A stretch of 16,481 nt of DNA from Flavobacteriia bacterium (GCA_030626085.1 DAOUPQ010000018.1:1-16481), one strand, 5' to 3'. Shown: positions 1 to 7,749, counted from the stretch's first letter. The notes: generated from the letters alone by a model not told the origin. Made by a program: numbers and translations.

Positions 1-123
1 AGTACACAACCATCCCATAAACAGACAAGTAGCAAACCAGCTTCAAGACCAACTTCAAGACCAACTTCAAGGCCTTCTAACACAAGGGCTGCAACATCAA
101 GAAGTTCATATAGAAGACATTAA
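1..123 (+). CDS. C-terminal end of an unidentified Ser/Arg/Pro/Thr-rich protein (5' end outside window)
   Basis: From the first base there is an open frame of 40 codons ending in TAA at 121-123. The tail is low-complexity and basic: S-R-P-T is repeated (SRPTSRPTSRPS), followed by a Ser/Thr/Arg stretch ending SSYRRH. The repeats come from a 12-base unit at 41-76. Such tails often follow a folded or membrane domain in Bacteroidota proteins, but that domain lies outside the window, so I give no function. The frame has no stop and is followed after 14 bases by the start of the mscS-like gene on the same strand. Both facts support it as a real 3' end and suggest co-transcription. Identity unknown. 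Confidence 0.6.
   Translation, partial: STQPSHKQTSSKPASRPTSRPTSRPSNTRAATSRSSYRRH
41..76 (+). repeat. 12-bp tandem repeat, three units, inside the first coding tail
   Basis: The unit CTTCAAGACCAA is at 41-52 and exactly again at 53-64. A third, diverged copy (CTTCAAGGCCTT) is at 65-76. The unit is four codons long, so copy-number changes keep the frame and lengthen or shorten the S-R-P-T tail. Confidence 0.8.
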
Positions 124-137
124 TTTTTAATATTCTT

Positions 138-954
138 ATGGAAATTGAAAATATAATTACTGAAGCTACTAATTTGGTTTATGAATACGGTCCAAAATTA
201 ATAGGAGCAATTGTAGTCTGAATTATCGGATCCATGGTAATTAAAAGCATATCTAAAGCTCTAACTAAGCTTATGGATAAACGTGATATAGACAACTCTC
301 TAAAGCCTTTTCTTAAAAGTTTAGTTAACATCCTGTTAAAAGTTCTACTAGGAATAAGTGTTTTGGGAATGTTAGGTGTTCAAATGACATCTTTTATTGC
401 CATATTAGGTGCAGCTGGTTTAGCTGTAGGTTTGGCATTATCAGGTACTTTGCAAAATTTTGCTGGTGGTGTTATTATTTTACTCTTTAAACCGTATAAA
501 GTTGGTGACTTTGTCGATACACAAGGTTATACCGGAACTGTAAAAGAAATTCAAATTTTTAATACAATATTAAAAACACCTGATAATAAAACAGTAATAA
601 TTCCTAATGGTGATCTATCAAAAGGAGCTATGACTAATTATTCTACCGAAGCTACACGTAGAGTTGATTTTACTTTTGGAATAGGTTTATGGAGACAGTA
701 CAAAAAAAGCCAGAGAAGTATTAAATAATATCATTGTATCTAATAATAATATTTTTAAAGATCCTAAACCATTTATTGCAGTTTCTGAATTGGGAGATAG
801 CTCGGTAAATCTTGTAGTTCGTGTTTGGGTCAATGCTGAAGATTATTGGGCTGTGTTTTTTGATACAAATGAAAAAGTTTATAACGAATTTAATAAAGAA
901 GGACTCAATATTCCATACCCACAAATGGATGTTCATTTACATAAAGGTGAATAA
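138..954 (+). pseudogene. mscS: Small-conductance mechanosensitive channel (MscS family), disrupted by a nonsense codon and a frameshift
   Basis: The translation from ATG 138 to TAA 952-954 reads as a complete 271-residue MscS-family channel if two lesions are corrected. After 27 codons there is an in-frame TGA at 219-221, where the hydrophobic context (AIVV-stop-IIGS) suggests an ancestral TGG Trp. Near 684-688 one extra T in GGTTTAT shifts the frame. Removing it gives a continuing family-like sequence (GYGDSTKKAREVL, later NVVRVWV-type beta domain, ending MDVHLHKGE). Between the lesions the pore helix is clear (GAAGLAVGLALSGTLQNFAGG), as is the beta domain start (LLFKPYKVGDFV, IPNGDLS). As read, only 164 residues from an internal ATG at 234 could be made, lacking TM1 and the C-terminal cytoplasmic domain. 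Such a product is unlikely to gate normally. The rest of the gene is intact, so the damage is recent, or one or both lesions are sequencing errors. Confidence 0.85.
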
Positions 955-964
955 TTGAATAGTA

Positions 965-996
965 AAAAAGGCAGCCAATAAGCTGCTTTTTTATTT
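965..996. terminator. Bidirectional rho-independent terminator between mscS and lhgO
   Basis: The stem GCAGC (971-975) pairs with GCTGC (982-986) around a 6-base loop. It is extended by a G-T pair and an A-run (965-969) facing a T-run (988-992). The T-tract on the plus strand serves the mscS side. Read on the minus strand the same hairpin is followed by a T-run and can end lhgO transcripts. Confidence 0.75.
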
Positions 997-1053
997 TTAA
1001 GAATTGATTTAATCACTTTGTGATCAACTATAACCCTACTTTCTCAATATAAT

Positions 1054-2259
1054 TTACTCTATAGTTTTAGCAATAATTTCATCGGCAATAGCCAAACAAG
1101 CAGTAGCAGCTGGCGAAGGTGCATTGACAACATGAATTGTACCTTCGTGATTGATTATTTTAAAATCATCAACCATATTTCCAGAACTGTCAATTGCTTG
1201 CGCTCTAACACCTGATCGACTAACTACAACATCATCTTTTGAAATACCAGGCATCATTTTAGCCAATTCATTTACAAATAGTTTTTTTGAAAAAGCACGC
1301 TTGTATTCGTCAATTCCTTTACGCCAAAATTTAAAAAATAACTTCCAGGTACCTTTAAATCCAAGTGCCTGTAAGGTATCTTTAAGATCAAAATCAGTTT
1401 TAGAATAACCTTCTCTTTTAAAGGTAAAAACAGCATTTGGTCCACACTCCACACCTCCTTTGATCATTCTTGTAAAATGTACTCCCAAAAAAGGAAATTT
1501 AGGATCCGGAACAGGATAAACCAAATTTTTAATTTTATGTGCTGCATTTTCAGTTAACTCAAAATAATCTCCTCTAAAACCAACAATTTGCATATCAAGT
1601 TCAATATTATCTATTTTTGCCATTCTATCAGATTGTAATCCAGCACAAAAAATAACTTTTTTAGCTTGAAAATCTCCTTGTGAAGTATGTAATATTTTAT
1701 TATTTTTACTTGAAGTTATATCTCTTACTTCACATGAAGTGATCAATTTGCTTTCAGGATTAATAATTGAAATTAATTCTACAAACTTTTTTGACACATC
1801 TACATAGTCAATAATACCTGCTACAGGAACAAAAACAGCCTTAATTCCTTCAATAAAAGGCTCTTTTGTTTTAATCTCTTCAGAATTTAAAAACCTGATT
1901 CCTTCAGTTCTATTTTGGATACCATTTTCATAAATTTTTTCTAAAACGGATAGTTCATTTTTTTTTGTAGCTACAATGATTTTTCCACATACATCATGTT
2001 TTATATAGTGTTCTCTTGCAAAATTTACCAATTGTTTTCTTCCGTTATTACAATTTTTTGCTTTAAATGAACCGGGTTTATAATAGATTCCGGAATGAAT
2101 AACTCCGGAATTTCTACCAGTTTGATGTAAGCCAATTTCATGCTCTTTTTCTAAAACAGCAATCGTACTTTTTGGAAATTTAACTTGTAACTTATAGGCC
2201 GTAGCTAAACCTACAATTCCGGCTCCAACAACTATAAAATCAATGGATTTACTATTCAT
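1054..2259 (-). CDS. lhgO: L-2-hydroxyglutarate oxidase/dehydrogenase (LhgO)
   Basis: This is a 401-residue FAD-dependent enzyme of the DAO/GlpO fold. It is expected to oxidise L-2-hydroxyglutarate, a by-product of 2-oxoglutarate reduction, back to 2-oxoglutarate, passing electrons to oxygen or the quinone pool at the membrane. The N-terminal Rossmann motif is GAGIVG at residues 12-17, with the ribose-binding acidic residue in VLEKE at 35-39. The stretch HQTGRNSGVIHSGIYY (45-60) is the characteristic LhgO signature. The C-terminal FAD contact region is SPAATACLAIA (about 382-392). Length matches the family. The gene lies 38 bases downstream of an MFS transporter on the same strand and ends facing the broken mscS, with a shared terminator. 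Family assignment is firm; the in vivo electron acceptor is not visible from sequence. Confidence 0.92.
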   Translation of the reverse strand: MNSKSIDFIVVGAGIVGLATAYKLQVKFPKSTIAVLEKEHEIGLHQTGRNSGVIHSGIYYKPGSFKAKNCNNGRKQLVNFAREHYIKHDVCGKIIVATKKNELSVLEKIYENGIQNRTEGIRFLNSEEIKTKEPFIEGIKAVFVPVAGIIDYVDVSKKFVELISIINPESKLITSCEVRDITSSKNNKILHTSQGDFQAKKVIFCAGLQSDRMAKIDNIELDMQIVGFRGDYFELTENAAHKIKNLVYPVPDPKFPFLGVHFTRMIKGGVECGPNAVFTFKREGYSKTDFDLKDTLQALGFKGTWKLFFKFWRKGIDEYKRAFSKKLFVNELAKMMPGISKDDVVVSRSGVRAQAIDSSGNMVDDFKIINHEGTIHVVNAPSPAATACLAIADEIIAKTIE

Positions 2260-2297
2260 AATAAACTGAATTATGATTTAAAATGATCAAAAAATGA

Positions 2298-3602
2298 TCA
2301 ATTTTTAAAACTCGATCTTTTAATAAAAAATAAAACAATAAAACTTGCAAAAAAGAATAATGACAACAATAATATTGACATTTTCATAGATTCTGTAATT
2401 GCAAGCACAAGTCCAAAAATAAAAGTACCCCAAACAATTGCCAATTTTTCCGTTACATCAAAAAAGCTAAAATATGTTGTTGTATCTTGAGTGTCTTCAG
2501 GTAATAGTTTTGAGTAAGTTGAACGTGATAATGTTTGTATCGCTCCTAAAACCAATCCAATTAAACCGCCTAATAAGTAAAATTTAAAAATTACATCCGG
2601 ATCGTCTTTATCTAACAGATAAGCACCATAACTTGCTATACCCCAAATTAATATTGTAATCTTTAAAGTTGTAATATTTCCAATCTTATTTGATAATTTT
2701 GCAAATAAATAAGCACCTACTATACCTAGCAATTGTATTACAATAATCGTTATGATCAAATTACTGGTTGGGATTCCGATCTCAGTTTTTCCAAAAATAG
2801 TTGATAATAATATAATGGTTTGAACACCTACACTATATAAAAAAAATGATACTAAAAAATTAAATAATACAGGATGATCTTTCAATTCATTTAATACTTT
2901 TTTCAACTCTAAATAACCATTGAAAATATAATTCTTACCCGGCTTTTTGTTGTAAAGATTTGATGGCAAATATTTAAAAGTATATTGTGCAAAACCAATC
3001 CACCATATACCTACCGAAAGAAATGATATTCGAGCTGGTAAAGTTTTATCAACAATGCCGTACCATTCTGGTTTTAAAACCATACTCAAATTGAATAGTA
3101 ATAATAAAACTGACCCTATGTAACCATATATAAATCCTCTCGCACTAACCTCATCTTGTTGATCGTAATATGCAATTTCAGGTAAATAGGCATTATAAAA
3201 GACCAAACTGCCCCAAAATCCAATACTTGCTAAAATTGAAAACAAAATACCTATCCATAATGTATCAATTCCTTTAAAAAAAAATAAAGACATCACAGAG
3301 AAAGAACCCAAATAACAAAAAAACTTCATATAACTTTTTTTGTTTCCTACATAATCAGCAATTCCGGAAAGTAAAGGAGAAATGATTGCAACTATTAAAA
3401 AAGAAAATGATAATGCATAGGTATATAAGGAAGTATTGTTAAATTGCATCCCAAGAAAGGTGACCAATCCGCTATCAGAATTAGTTACAGTTTCATAATA
3501 TATTGGAAAAACAGCTGTACTTATCACCAATGAATAGACTGAATTTGCCCAATCATAAAAAGCCCAACTGTTAATTAATTTTTTATTACCTTTTTCAAGC
3601 AT
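2298..3602 (-). CDS. MFS transporter, UMF1 / Atg22-like family
   Basis: This 434-residue polytopic inner-membrane protein has about twelve hydrophobic segments. The N-terminal motif SWAFYDWANSVYS (about residues 12-24) is typical of the UMF1 group of the major facilitator superfamily, related to yeast vacuolar amino-acid effluxer Atg22. A second family motif, QTLSRSTYSKLLPE followed by TTYFSFFDVTEKL, is in the C-terminal half. No signal peptide is needed, and the C-terminus ends with basic residues (FIKRSSFKN). Bacterial members have no settled substrate, so I do not name one. It stands 38 bases upstream of lhgO on the same strand, so the two are probably co-transcribed, which hints at but does not prove a link to organic-acid or amino-acid handling. 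The stop is TGA. Confidence 0.88.
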   Translation of the reverse strand: MLEKGNKKLINSWAFYDWANSVYSLVISTAVFPIYYETVTNSDSGLVTFLGMQFNNTSLYTYALSFSFLIVAIISPLLSGIADYVGNKKSYMKFFCYLGSFSVMSLFFFKGIDTLWIGILFSILASIGFWGSLVFYNAYLPEIAYYDQQDEVSARGFIYGYIGSVLLLLFNLSMVLKPEWYGIVDKTLPARISFLSVGIWWIGFAQYTFKYLPSNLYNKKPGKNYIFNGYLELKKVLNELKDHPVLFNFLVSFFLYSVGVQTIILLSTIFGKTEIGIPTSNLIITIIVIQLLGIVGAYLFAKLSNKIGNITTLKITILIWGIASYGAYLLDKDDPDVIFKFYLLGGLIGLVLGAIQTLSRSTYSKLLPEDTQDTTTYFSFFDVTEKLAIVWGTFIFGLVLAITESMKMSILLLSLFFFASFIVLFFIKRSSFKN

Positions 3603-3714
3603 TTAAAAAAATTATAGATTTGATGGAGCAATTTACTAATATTTTTTAGAAAGTATTTCTACTTTTTAACTATTTTTTAACATATTACAACAGCATAAAT
3701 ACTTTTTTAAAATC

Positions 3715-4581
3715 ATGAAAAGTACAAAAAGACCAAAGATCAATAATAACTCATTTGAAATTCCAAAGTCACTACTATATACGGGTAAAACATTACAATT
3801 TTTATCAAAAGATCTGACTGTAAGATTTCTGGCAAAAATATTTGAAACGCCACCTAAATTCAGAACGCCACAGAGAGAAATAATGATGCAGGAAAGTTCA
3901 AAAAATGAACTCCACCATATTCCTTCTATCCAGAAAGATATCATGGTTTATACTTATGGATATTCTAAGAAAAAAGTTTTGTTACTACATGGATGGTCAG
4001 GCAGAGGTACTCAAATGCATAATATAGCTGATAAATTGTTAGAGAATAAAATGATGGTCATTGCTTTTGATGCACCAGCTCATGGCCTATCTTCAGGGAA
4101 ATCAACAAATATGTTGGAATACTTAGAAACTATAAAATTTATTGAAAAAAAATACGGTCTATTTGATGCTGCAATAGGACATTCATGGGGAGGGATGACA
4201 TTGTTAAATGCAGCTGCAAAAAACAGTGAGTTTAAAAAAATTGTGATTATTGGTGCCGATGACAAAATTCCTGAAGTAATTAGATCATTTGTTAAAAAAT
4301 TTGAATTAAATCCTGTTCTGGTTAATAAAATTATTAAGTATTACAATAAAAAAATAAAATTTGATATCAATAATTTTTCATCTAGTGAAGCTGCTAAAAA
4401 AATTAAGATTCCAACTTTTGTAATCCATGACTCTCAAGATAGATTTGTACCTGTAAGCAGTGCTTATAGAATTCGTCAAAACCTGCAAGATGGATTATTA
4501 CTTGTTACAAGTGGTTTAGGTCATCATAAAATTTTTAAAGACCAAACCGTTATCCAAAAGATCATAGATTTTATACAATAA
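3715..4581 (+). CDS. Alpha/beta hydrolase
   Basis: This is a 288-residue cytoplasmic alpha/beta hydrolase-fold protein. The oxyanion-hole motif is LLLHGWSGRG (89-98), and a conserved FDAPAHGLSSG follows (118-128). The nucleophile elbow is GHSWGG with Ser157. The acid is probably Asp242 in HDSQDRFVP and the base His270 in GLGHH. All elements of a Ser-Asp-His triad are therefore present. The N-terminal ~75 residues are basic and lie before the core fold. There is no signal peptide. The substrate cannot be predicted. The gene is divergent from the MFS gene (112-base gap) and is followed after 3 bases by msrB, so these two plus-strand genes are almost certainly one transcript. A possible -7 box matching TAnnTTTG lies at 3615-3622, leaving a leader of roughly 85 bases; this is weak evidence. 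Confidence 0.88.
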   Translation: MKSTKRPKINNNSFEIPKSLLYTGKTLQFLSKDLTVRFLAKIFETPPKFRTPQREIMMQESSKNELHHIPSIQKDIMVYTYGYSKKKVLLLHGWSGRGTQMHNIADKLLENKMMVIAFDAPAHGLSSGKSTNMLEYLETIKFIEKKYGLFDAAIGHSWGGMTLLNAAAKNSEFKKIVIIGADDKIPEVIRSFVKKFELNPVLVNKIIKYYNKKIKFDINNFSSSEAAKKIKIPTFVIHDSQDRFVPVSSAYRIRQNLQDGLLLVTSGLGHHKIFKDQTVIQKIIDFIQ

Positions 4582-4584
4582 AGA

Positions 4585-5064
4585 ATGGAGAAACTAATTA
4601 TTACCGCATTTACCATAATATTTTTTTACTTAAACGGAATTGCACAGGATGAAACACAAACGAACATGAATAAAAAAGTAATCAAAACTGAAGAAGAATG
4701 GAAATCAATTCTAACTCCAAAACAATATAATATTTTACGTAAAAAAGGTACTGATATGCCTGGACATACAGGTTATACAGATACTTTTGATAAAGGAACC
4801 TATTTTTGTGCTGCTTGTAATGCTAAACTTTTTGAATCAAATACAAAATACGAATCACATTGTGGTTGGCCAAGTTTTGACGATGCTATAAAAGGTACCG
4901 TGATCTATCAAAAAGATCTAAGTCATGATATAATAAGAACTGAAATTTTATGCTCTAGTTGTGGAGGACATTTGGGTCACATATTTGATGATGGCCCTAA
5001 AGAAACTACAGGAAAACGATACTGTGTAAACAGCACATCACTTATATTTAAAAAAGGTGATTAA
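4585..5064 (+). CDS. msrB: Peptide-methionine (R)-S-oxide reductase MsrB, with signal peptide
   Basis: This 159-residue enzyme reduces the R form of methionine sulfoxide in oxidised proteins. Two zinc-binding pairs are present: C75/C78 (CAAC) and C123/C126 (CSSC). The catalytic cysteine is C147 in GKRYCVNS, and the probable resolving cysteine is C93 in HCGWPSF. The SeMet-type HLGHIFDDGP motif is at 129-138. Residues 1-20 form a hydrophobic signal sequence with likely cleavage after Ala20 (GIA-QDE), so the enzyme probably acts in the periplasm. An internal ATG at codon 28 (4666) could give a cytosolic form, but the upstream signal-like region is well formed and I prefer the longer start. The start codon lies 3 bases after the hydrolase stop, indicating translational coupling. 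Confidence 0.93.
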   Translation: MEKLIITAFTIIFFYLNGIAQDETQTNMNKKVIKTEEEWKSILTPKQYNILRKKGTDMPGHTGYTDTFDKGTYFCAACNAKLFESNTKYESHCGWPSFDDAIKGTVIYQKDLSHDIIRTEILCSSCGGHLGHIFDDGPKETTGKRYCVNSTSLIFKKGD

Positions 5065-5065
5065 A

Positions 5066-5094
5066 TTTAAAAATCATTCACATTTATTTTTAAA
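5066..5094. terminator. Weak AT-only hairpin between convergent msrB and yidC
   Basis: TTTAAAAAT (5066-5074) pairs perfectly with ATTTTTAAA (5086-5094) across an 11-base loop. There is no G-C pair, so it is a poor terminator by itself. It is the only dyad I see in the 45-base convergent gap. Confidence 0.25.
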
Positions 5095-5109
5095 GCTTAT
5101 AACTTAAAT

Positions 5110-7035
5110 TTATCTTTTCTTCTTTTTTTTGTGTTCTTGCTGAACTTGCGCTTGTTTCATTGCATCATCTAAACGCTGACGGAAAACGCTTTTCTTTTTG
5201 GCAGGTTTCTTTTTATTTTCCTGAATTTGAGCATGGATTTTATCCTCATCAATAATATAATGTTTGATCACTAACATAATTCCAATAGTTAATAAGTTAG
5301 ATACAAAATAATACAAACTCAAACTACTTGCATAACTATTAAAGAAGAATAACATCATGATCGGTGAAAACCACATCATCATTTTCATCATCTTTTGCAT
5401 ATCCGGCATTCCTTCCTGCTGAGGTTGCTGCATACTCATTTGCTGACTTTGAGTCATCTGCATATAAAAGAATATGGCCACAGAAGCTAATACTGGAAAC
5501 AAACTAACATGATCTCCATAAAATGGAATTTTAAATGGTAATTTTAAAATTTCATCATAGGCTGAAAGGTCATCTGCCCATAAAAACCCATTTTGTCTAA
5601 TATCAATATTTGCAGGGAAAAATCTAAATAATGCAAAGAATACCGGCATTTGGATCAAAGCAGGAATACATCCTGATAACGGACTTACACCGGCTTTTCT
5701 TTGTAATGCCATGGTTTCTTGCTGGCGTTTCATCGCGTTTTCTTTACCCTTATGTTTTTCATTGATCTCTTCCATTTCAGGTCGTAAAACTTTCATTTTG
5801 GCACTTGATAAATACGATTTATAAACAACAGGCGACATAAAGATCCTTACAACAATTGTCAATAAAATAATTACCAAACCATAACTGCCAATAAATGAGC
5901 TTAAAAAACCAAATAGAGGTATAAAAATATACTTATTGATCCATCTAAAGATTCCCCAACCCAAACTAACAATCCTGTCTAATTGTTTTCCTTTATATTT
6001 ATTTAAAACCTTATAATCGACAGGTCCATAATACATATTCATATTATAGTTCAATTCACCATTTTTTGCTTGTAAAGGAATAGATGCTAAATATTGTTTT
6101 GTAAAAACCGTATCAACATCCTCGTCTTGAACTAAATTTTTTAATACCAGTTTAGATTTTTCGAATGGTTCATTAGTCAATAAAATAGAAGTAAAAAATT
6201 GTTGCTTAAAAGCAACCCAATTTAGCTTATCCACTTCTTCTTCATCACCATCACCCATAGGGTTCATATCATCAAACTCATTATTGTGCAAATAGCGTAA
6301 ATCAGTATATTGATTTTCGTATTTTAAACTTTTCTCAGTTCTAAAACTCTTTAAACTCCAATCTAAATTAATATTTTGTGAAGTATTGATCGCACTACCC
6401 ATTCCCTGAGAACGAATAGCAAAATCCATCATATAATCATCAGGTTTTAACTCATAACGATATTCTAAATAATTATCAGCAGCTACTTTAAGTTTCATTG
6501 AAAGCACCTGATTATCATCATTTTTTGTTAATGACGGTTCAAAGAAAAGGTCTTTTGTTTGTAGATTTCTATTGTCTTGTGTTGCAAATTTTACATTGAA
6601 AGAAGCATTATCATCTTTGATCAAATAAAGTGGTAACTGGTTATATGTTTTGTATTTTTTTAATAATACTTCCGTTATTTGTCCACCTAAATTTGAGACT
6701 GTAATTTTTACAAGTTCATTTTCTATAACGGTTTCTTGTGCTTTCGCGGAAGGTAATCCGGCACTATAGGCAAAAACACCTAACTTATTCTGCGCTTGTG
6801 ATAAAGCTAACGAATCTGTAGGGTTAGCACTGATCGCATTATTATTATTATCATCAACCACTTTTGGTTGTTCAACAACTTGTTGGGCTTTTTGAATTGA
6901 ATCTTGTATTTGTTCAGTTTTTTGTTTTGCTAGTTGCTCTGGTGTAGGTTGGTTACTGTAAAAATACCAAAGCATTATCGCTCCCAGCAATACAAATCCA
7001 ATTAGTGAATTAATATCAAATTTCTTTTCTTCCAT
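5110..7035 (-). CDS. yidC: Membrane protein insertase YidC
   Basis: This 641-residue insertase inserts and folds inner-membrane proteins, alone or with SecYEG. The layout is that of a Gram-negative YidC. TM1 is at about 11-27, then a Gln/Asn-rich linker (about 30-80) and the large periplasmic beta-sandwich P1 domain (about 100-350). The 60KD_IMP core of five further TM segments starts near 362. The conserved groove arginine is R397 in TIVVRIFMSP. The cytoplasmic hairpin (about 410-450) precedes GVSPLSGCIPALIQMPVFFALF (449-470). A methionine-rich stretch (MQKMMKMMMWFSP, 546-558) comes before TM5. The C-terminal tail is strongly basic (KKKPAKKKS and a final KKKKKR), as expected for ribosome contact. 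It is downstream of rlmH on the same strand with a 130-base gap and probably has its own promoter. Confidence 0.97.
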   Translation of the reverse strand: MEEKKFDINSLIGFVLLGAIMLWYFYSNQPTPEQLAKQKTEQIQDSIQKAQQVVEQPKVVDDNNNNAISANPTDSLALSQAQNKLGVFAYSAGLPSAKAQETVIENELVKITVSNLGGQITEVLLKKYKTYNQLPLYLIKDDNASFNVKFATQDNRNLQTKDLFFEPSLTKNDDNQVLSMKLKVAADNYLEYRYELKPDDYMMDFAIRSQGMGSAINTSQNINLDWSLKSFRTEKSLKYENQYTDLRYLHNNEFDDMNPMGDGDEEEVDKLNWVAFKQQFFTSILLTNEPFEKSKLVLKNLVQDEDVDTVFTKQYLASIPLQAKNGELNYNMNMYYGPVDYKVLNKYKGKQLDRIVSLGWGIFRWINKYIFIPLFGFLSSFIGSYGLVIILLTIVVRIFMSPVVYKSYLSSAKMKVLRPEMEEINEKHKGKENAMKRQQETMALQRKAGVSPLSGCIPALIQMPVFFALFRFFPANIDIRQNGFLWADDLSAYDEILKLPFKIPFYGDHVSLFPVLASVAIFFYMQMTQSQQMSMQQPQQEGMPDMQKMMKMMMWFSPIMMLFFFNSYASSLSLYYFVSNLLTIGIMLVIKHYIIDEDKIHAQIQENKKKPAKKKSVFRQRLDDAMKQAQVQQEHKKKKKR

Positions 7036-7078
7036 TCTCTTACAGCTTAATTGCCATTTATAAATTCTTAAACGTGTG

Positions 7079-7086
7079 CAAAAGTA
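7079..7086 (-). promoter_or_regulatory. Candidate Bacteroidota -7 box upstream of yidC
   Basis: Read on the minus strand this is TACTTTTG, matching the TAnnTTTG consensus known for Flavobacterium promoters. It would place the transcript start about 35-40 bases before the yidC ATG. No clear -33 TTG was found at the expected spacing, and AT-rich sequence gives chance matches. Confidence 0.35.
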
Positions 7087-7165
7087 GTAAAAACAAGGTT
7101 ATTAAAATTAAAAATATAAATTTTATTTGTAGTATTAAATTCCATTATAAAATACCCCAGCCCTA

Positions 7166-7639
7166 TTATTCATGGTGATAGGGTTCATTTTTTAAAATGG
7201 TTAAAGCTCTGTATATCTGTTCAATAATAAATAATCGAACCATTTGATGCGAGAAGGTCATTTTTGAAAGTGAAATTTTTCCTACAGCTTTTTTACAAAC
7301 TTCTTCCGAAAAACCGTAGGGGCCACCAATTACAAATACCAATTGTTTAATGCCAATATTCATTTTCTTTTGTAGAAACCTTGAGAATTCTATCGAACGA
7401 AACTCATGACCTCTTTCATCCAATAAAATAAGCTGATCTGTTGGTGTTATTTTTTTAAGGATTAATTCTCCTTCTTTTCCTTTTTGTTGTTTTTCTGATA
7501 AATTTTTTGAATTCTTAATATCAGGTATAATCTCCAATTCAAATTTGATATAATGTTTTAATCTTTGCTCATAAGCTTGAATTAAAGCTTGTAAATTCCT
7601 ATCATCTGTTCTACCAATAGCCAATAATTTTATTTTCAT
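7166..7639 (-). CDS. rlmH: 23S rRNA (pseudouridine1915-N3)-methyltransferase RlmH
   Basis: This 157-residue SPOUT-class methyltransferase acts on pseudouridine 1915 in helix 69 of 23S rRNA, using S-adenosylmethionine on assembled 70S ribosomes. The trefoil-knot motifs are all present: LLDERG at 72-77, VIGGPYGF (103-110) for SAM binding, and LSKMTFSHQMVR (124-135). The C-terminal YHHE keeps the conserved Tyr-His end. Length matches the family. It is divergent from nadC across a 110-base intergenic region that holds candidate promoters for both genes and an 11-bp inverted repeat. Confidence 0.97.
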   Translation of the reverse strand: MKIKLLAIGRTDDRNLQALIQAYEQRLKHYIKFELEIIPDIKNSKNLSEKQQKGKEGELILKKITPTDQLILLDERGHEFRSIEFSRFLQKKMNIGIKQLVFVIGGPYGFSEEVCKKAVGKISLSKMTFSHQMVRLFIIEQIYRALTILKNEPYHHE

Positions 7640-7641
7640 TA

Positions 7642-7705
7642 TTACATTTGATTAGTTTTTAATTTCAATTCAACATAACCTTACCGTATAATATATCAAA
7701 TGTAA
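7642..7705. repeat. 11-bp perfect inverted repeat in the rlmH-nadC divergent region
   Basis: TTACATTTGAT at 7642-7652 is the exact reverse complement of ATCAAATGTAA at 7695-7705. Each arm also contains a TAnnTTTG-like box, the left on the plus strand and the right on the minus strand. The left arm ends 3 bases from the rlmH start codon. Confidence 0.6.
7697..7704 (-). promoter_or_regulatory. Candidate -7 box upstream of rlmH
   Basis: On the minus strand the sequence is TACATTTG, which fits TAnnTTTG. Predicted leader to the rlmH ATG is about 50 bases. No -33 TTG is seen at standard spacing. The box is also the right arm of the 11-bp inverted repeat. Confidence 0.35.
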
Positions 7706-7720
7706 ATCAAATTTTTAAGT

Positions 7721-7728
7721 TATTTTTG
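7721..7728 (+). promoter_or_regulatory. Candidate -7 box upstream of nadC
   Basis: TATTTTTG fits the Bacteroidota -7 consensus TAnnTTTG and lies 21 bases before the nadC ATG, giving a leader of about 15 bases. No convincing -33 element is present. Confidence 0.4.
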
Positions 7729-7749
7729 TAATAATAAAAATTAATAAAC

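Noticed and set aside
219..221. In-frame TGA in mscS as Trp (code 4 or 25) or selenocysteine
   Set aside because: nadC, nnr and the MFS gene end in TGA, and TGG encodes Trp throughout. No hairpin typical of a selenocysteine insertion element follows, and a second lesion breaks the same gene.
680..695. Programmed frameshift in mscS
   Set aside because: There is no slippery heptamer or following pseudoknot at GGTTTATGG, and family members do not use frameshifting. A single T insertion explains it.
721..936. Minus-strand open frame of 71 codons opposite the end of mscS
   Set aside because: It is antisense to well-conserved channel sequence and has no family features; it is a shadow frame.
1008..1026. 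Small hairpin ATCAC/GTGAT downstream of lhgO as its main terminator
   Set aside because: The stem is only 5 bp with no clean T-tract; the hairpin at 965-992 is a better terminator for both strands.
2281..2301. Two TGATCA palindromes 11 bases apart between the MFS gene and lhgO, as an operator
   Set aside because: One overlaps the MFS stop codon, other TGATCA sites occur nearby (for example near 1019), and nothing supports regulation inside this probable operon.
7161..7183. CCCTAT/ATAGGG hairpin over the end of rlmH as a terminator or riboswitch
   Set aside because: It is only 6 bp with an 11-base loop, overlaps the last codons and stop, and no T-run follows directly.
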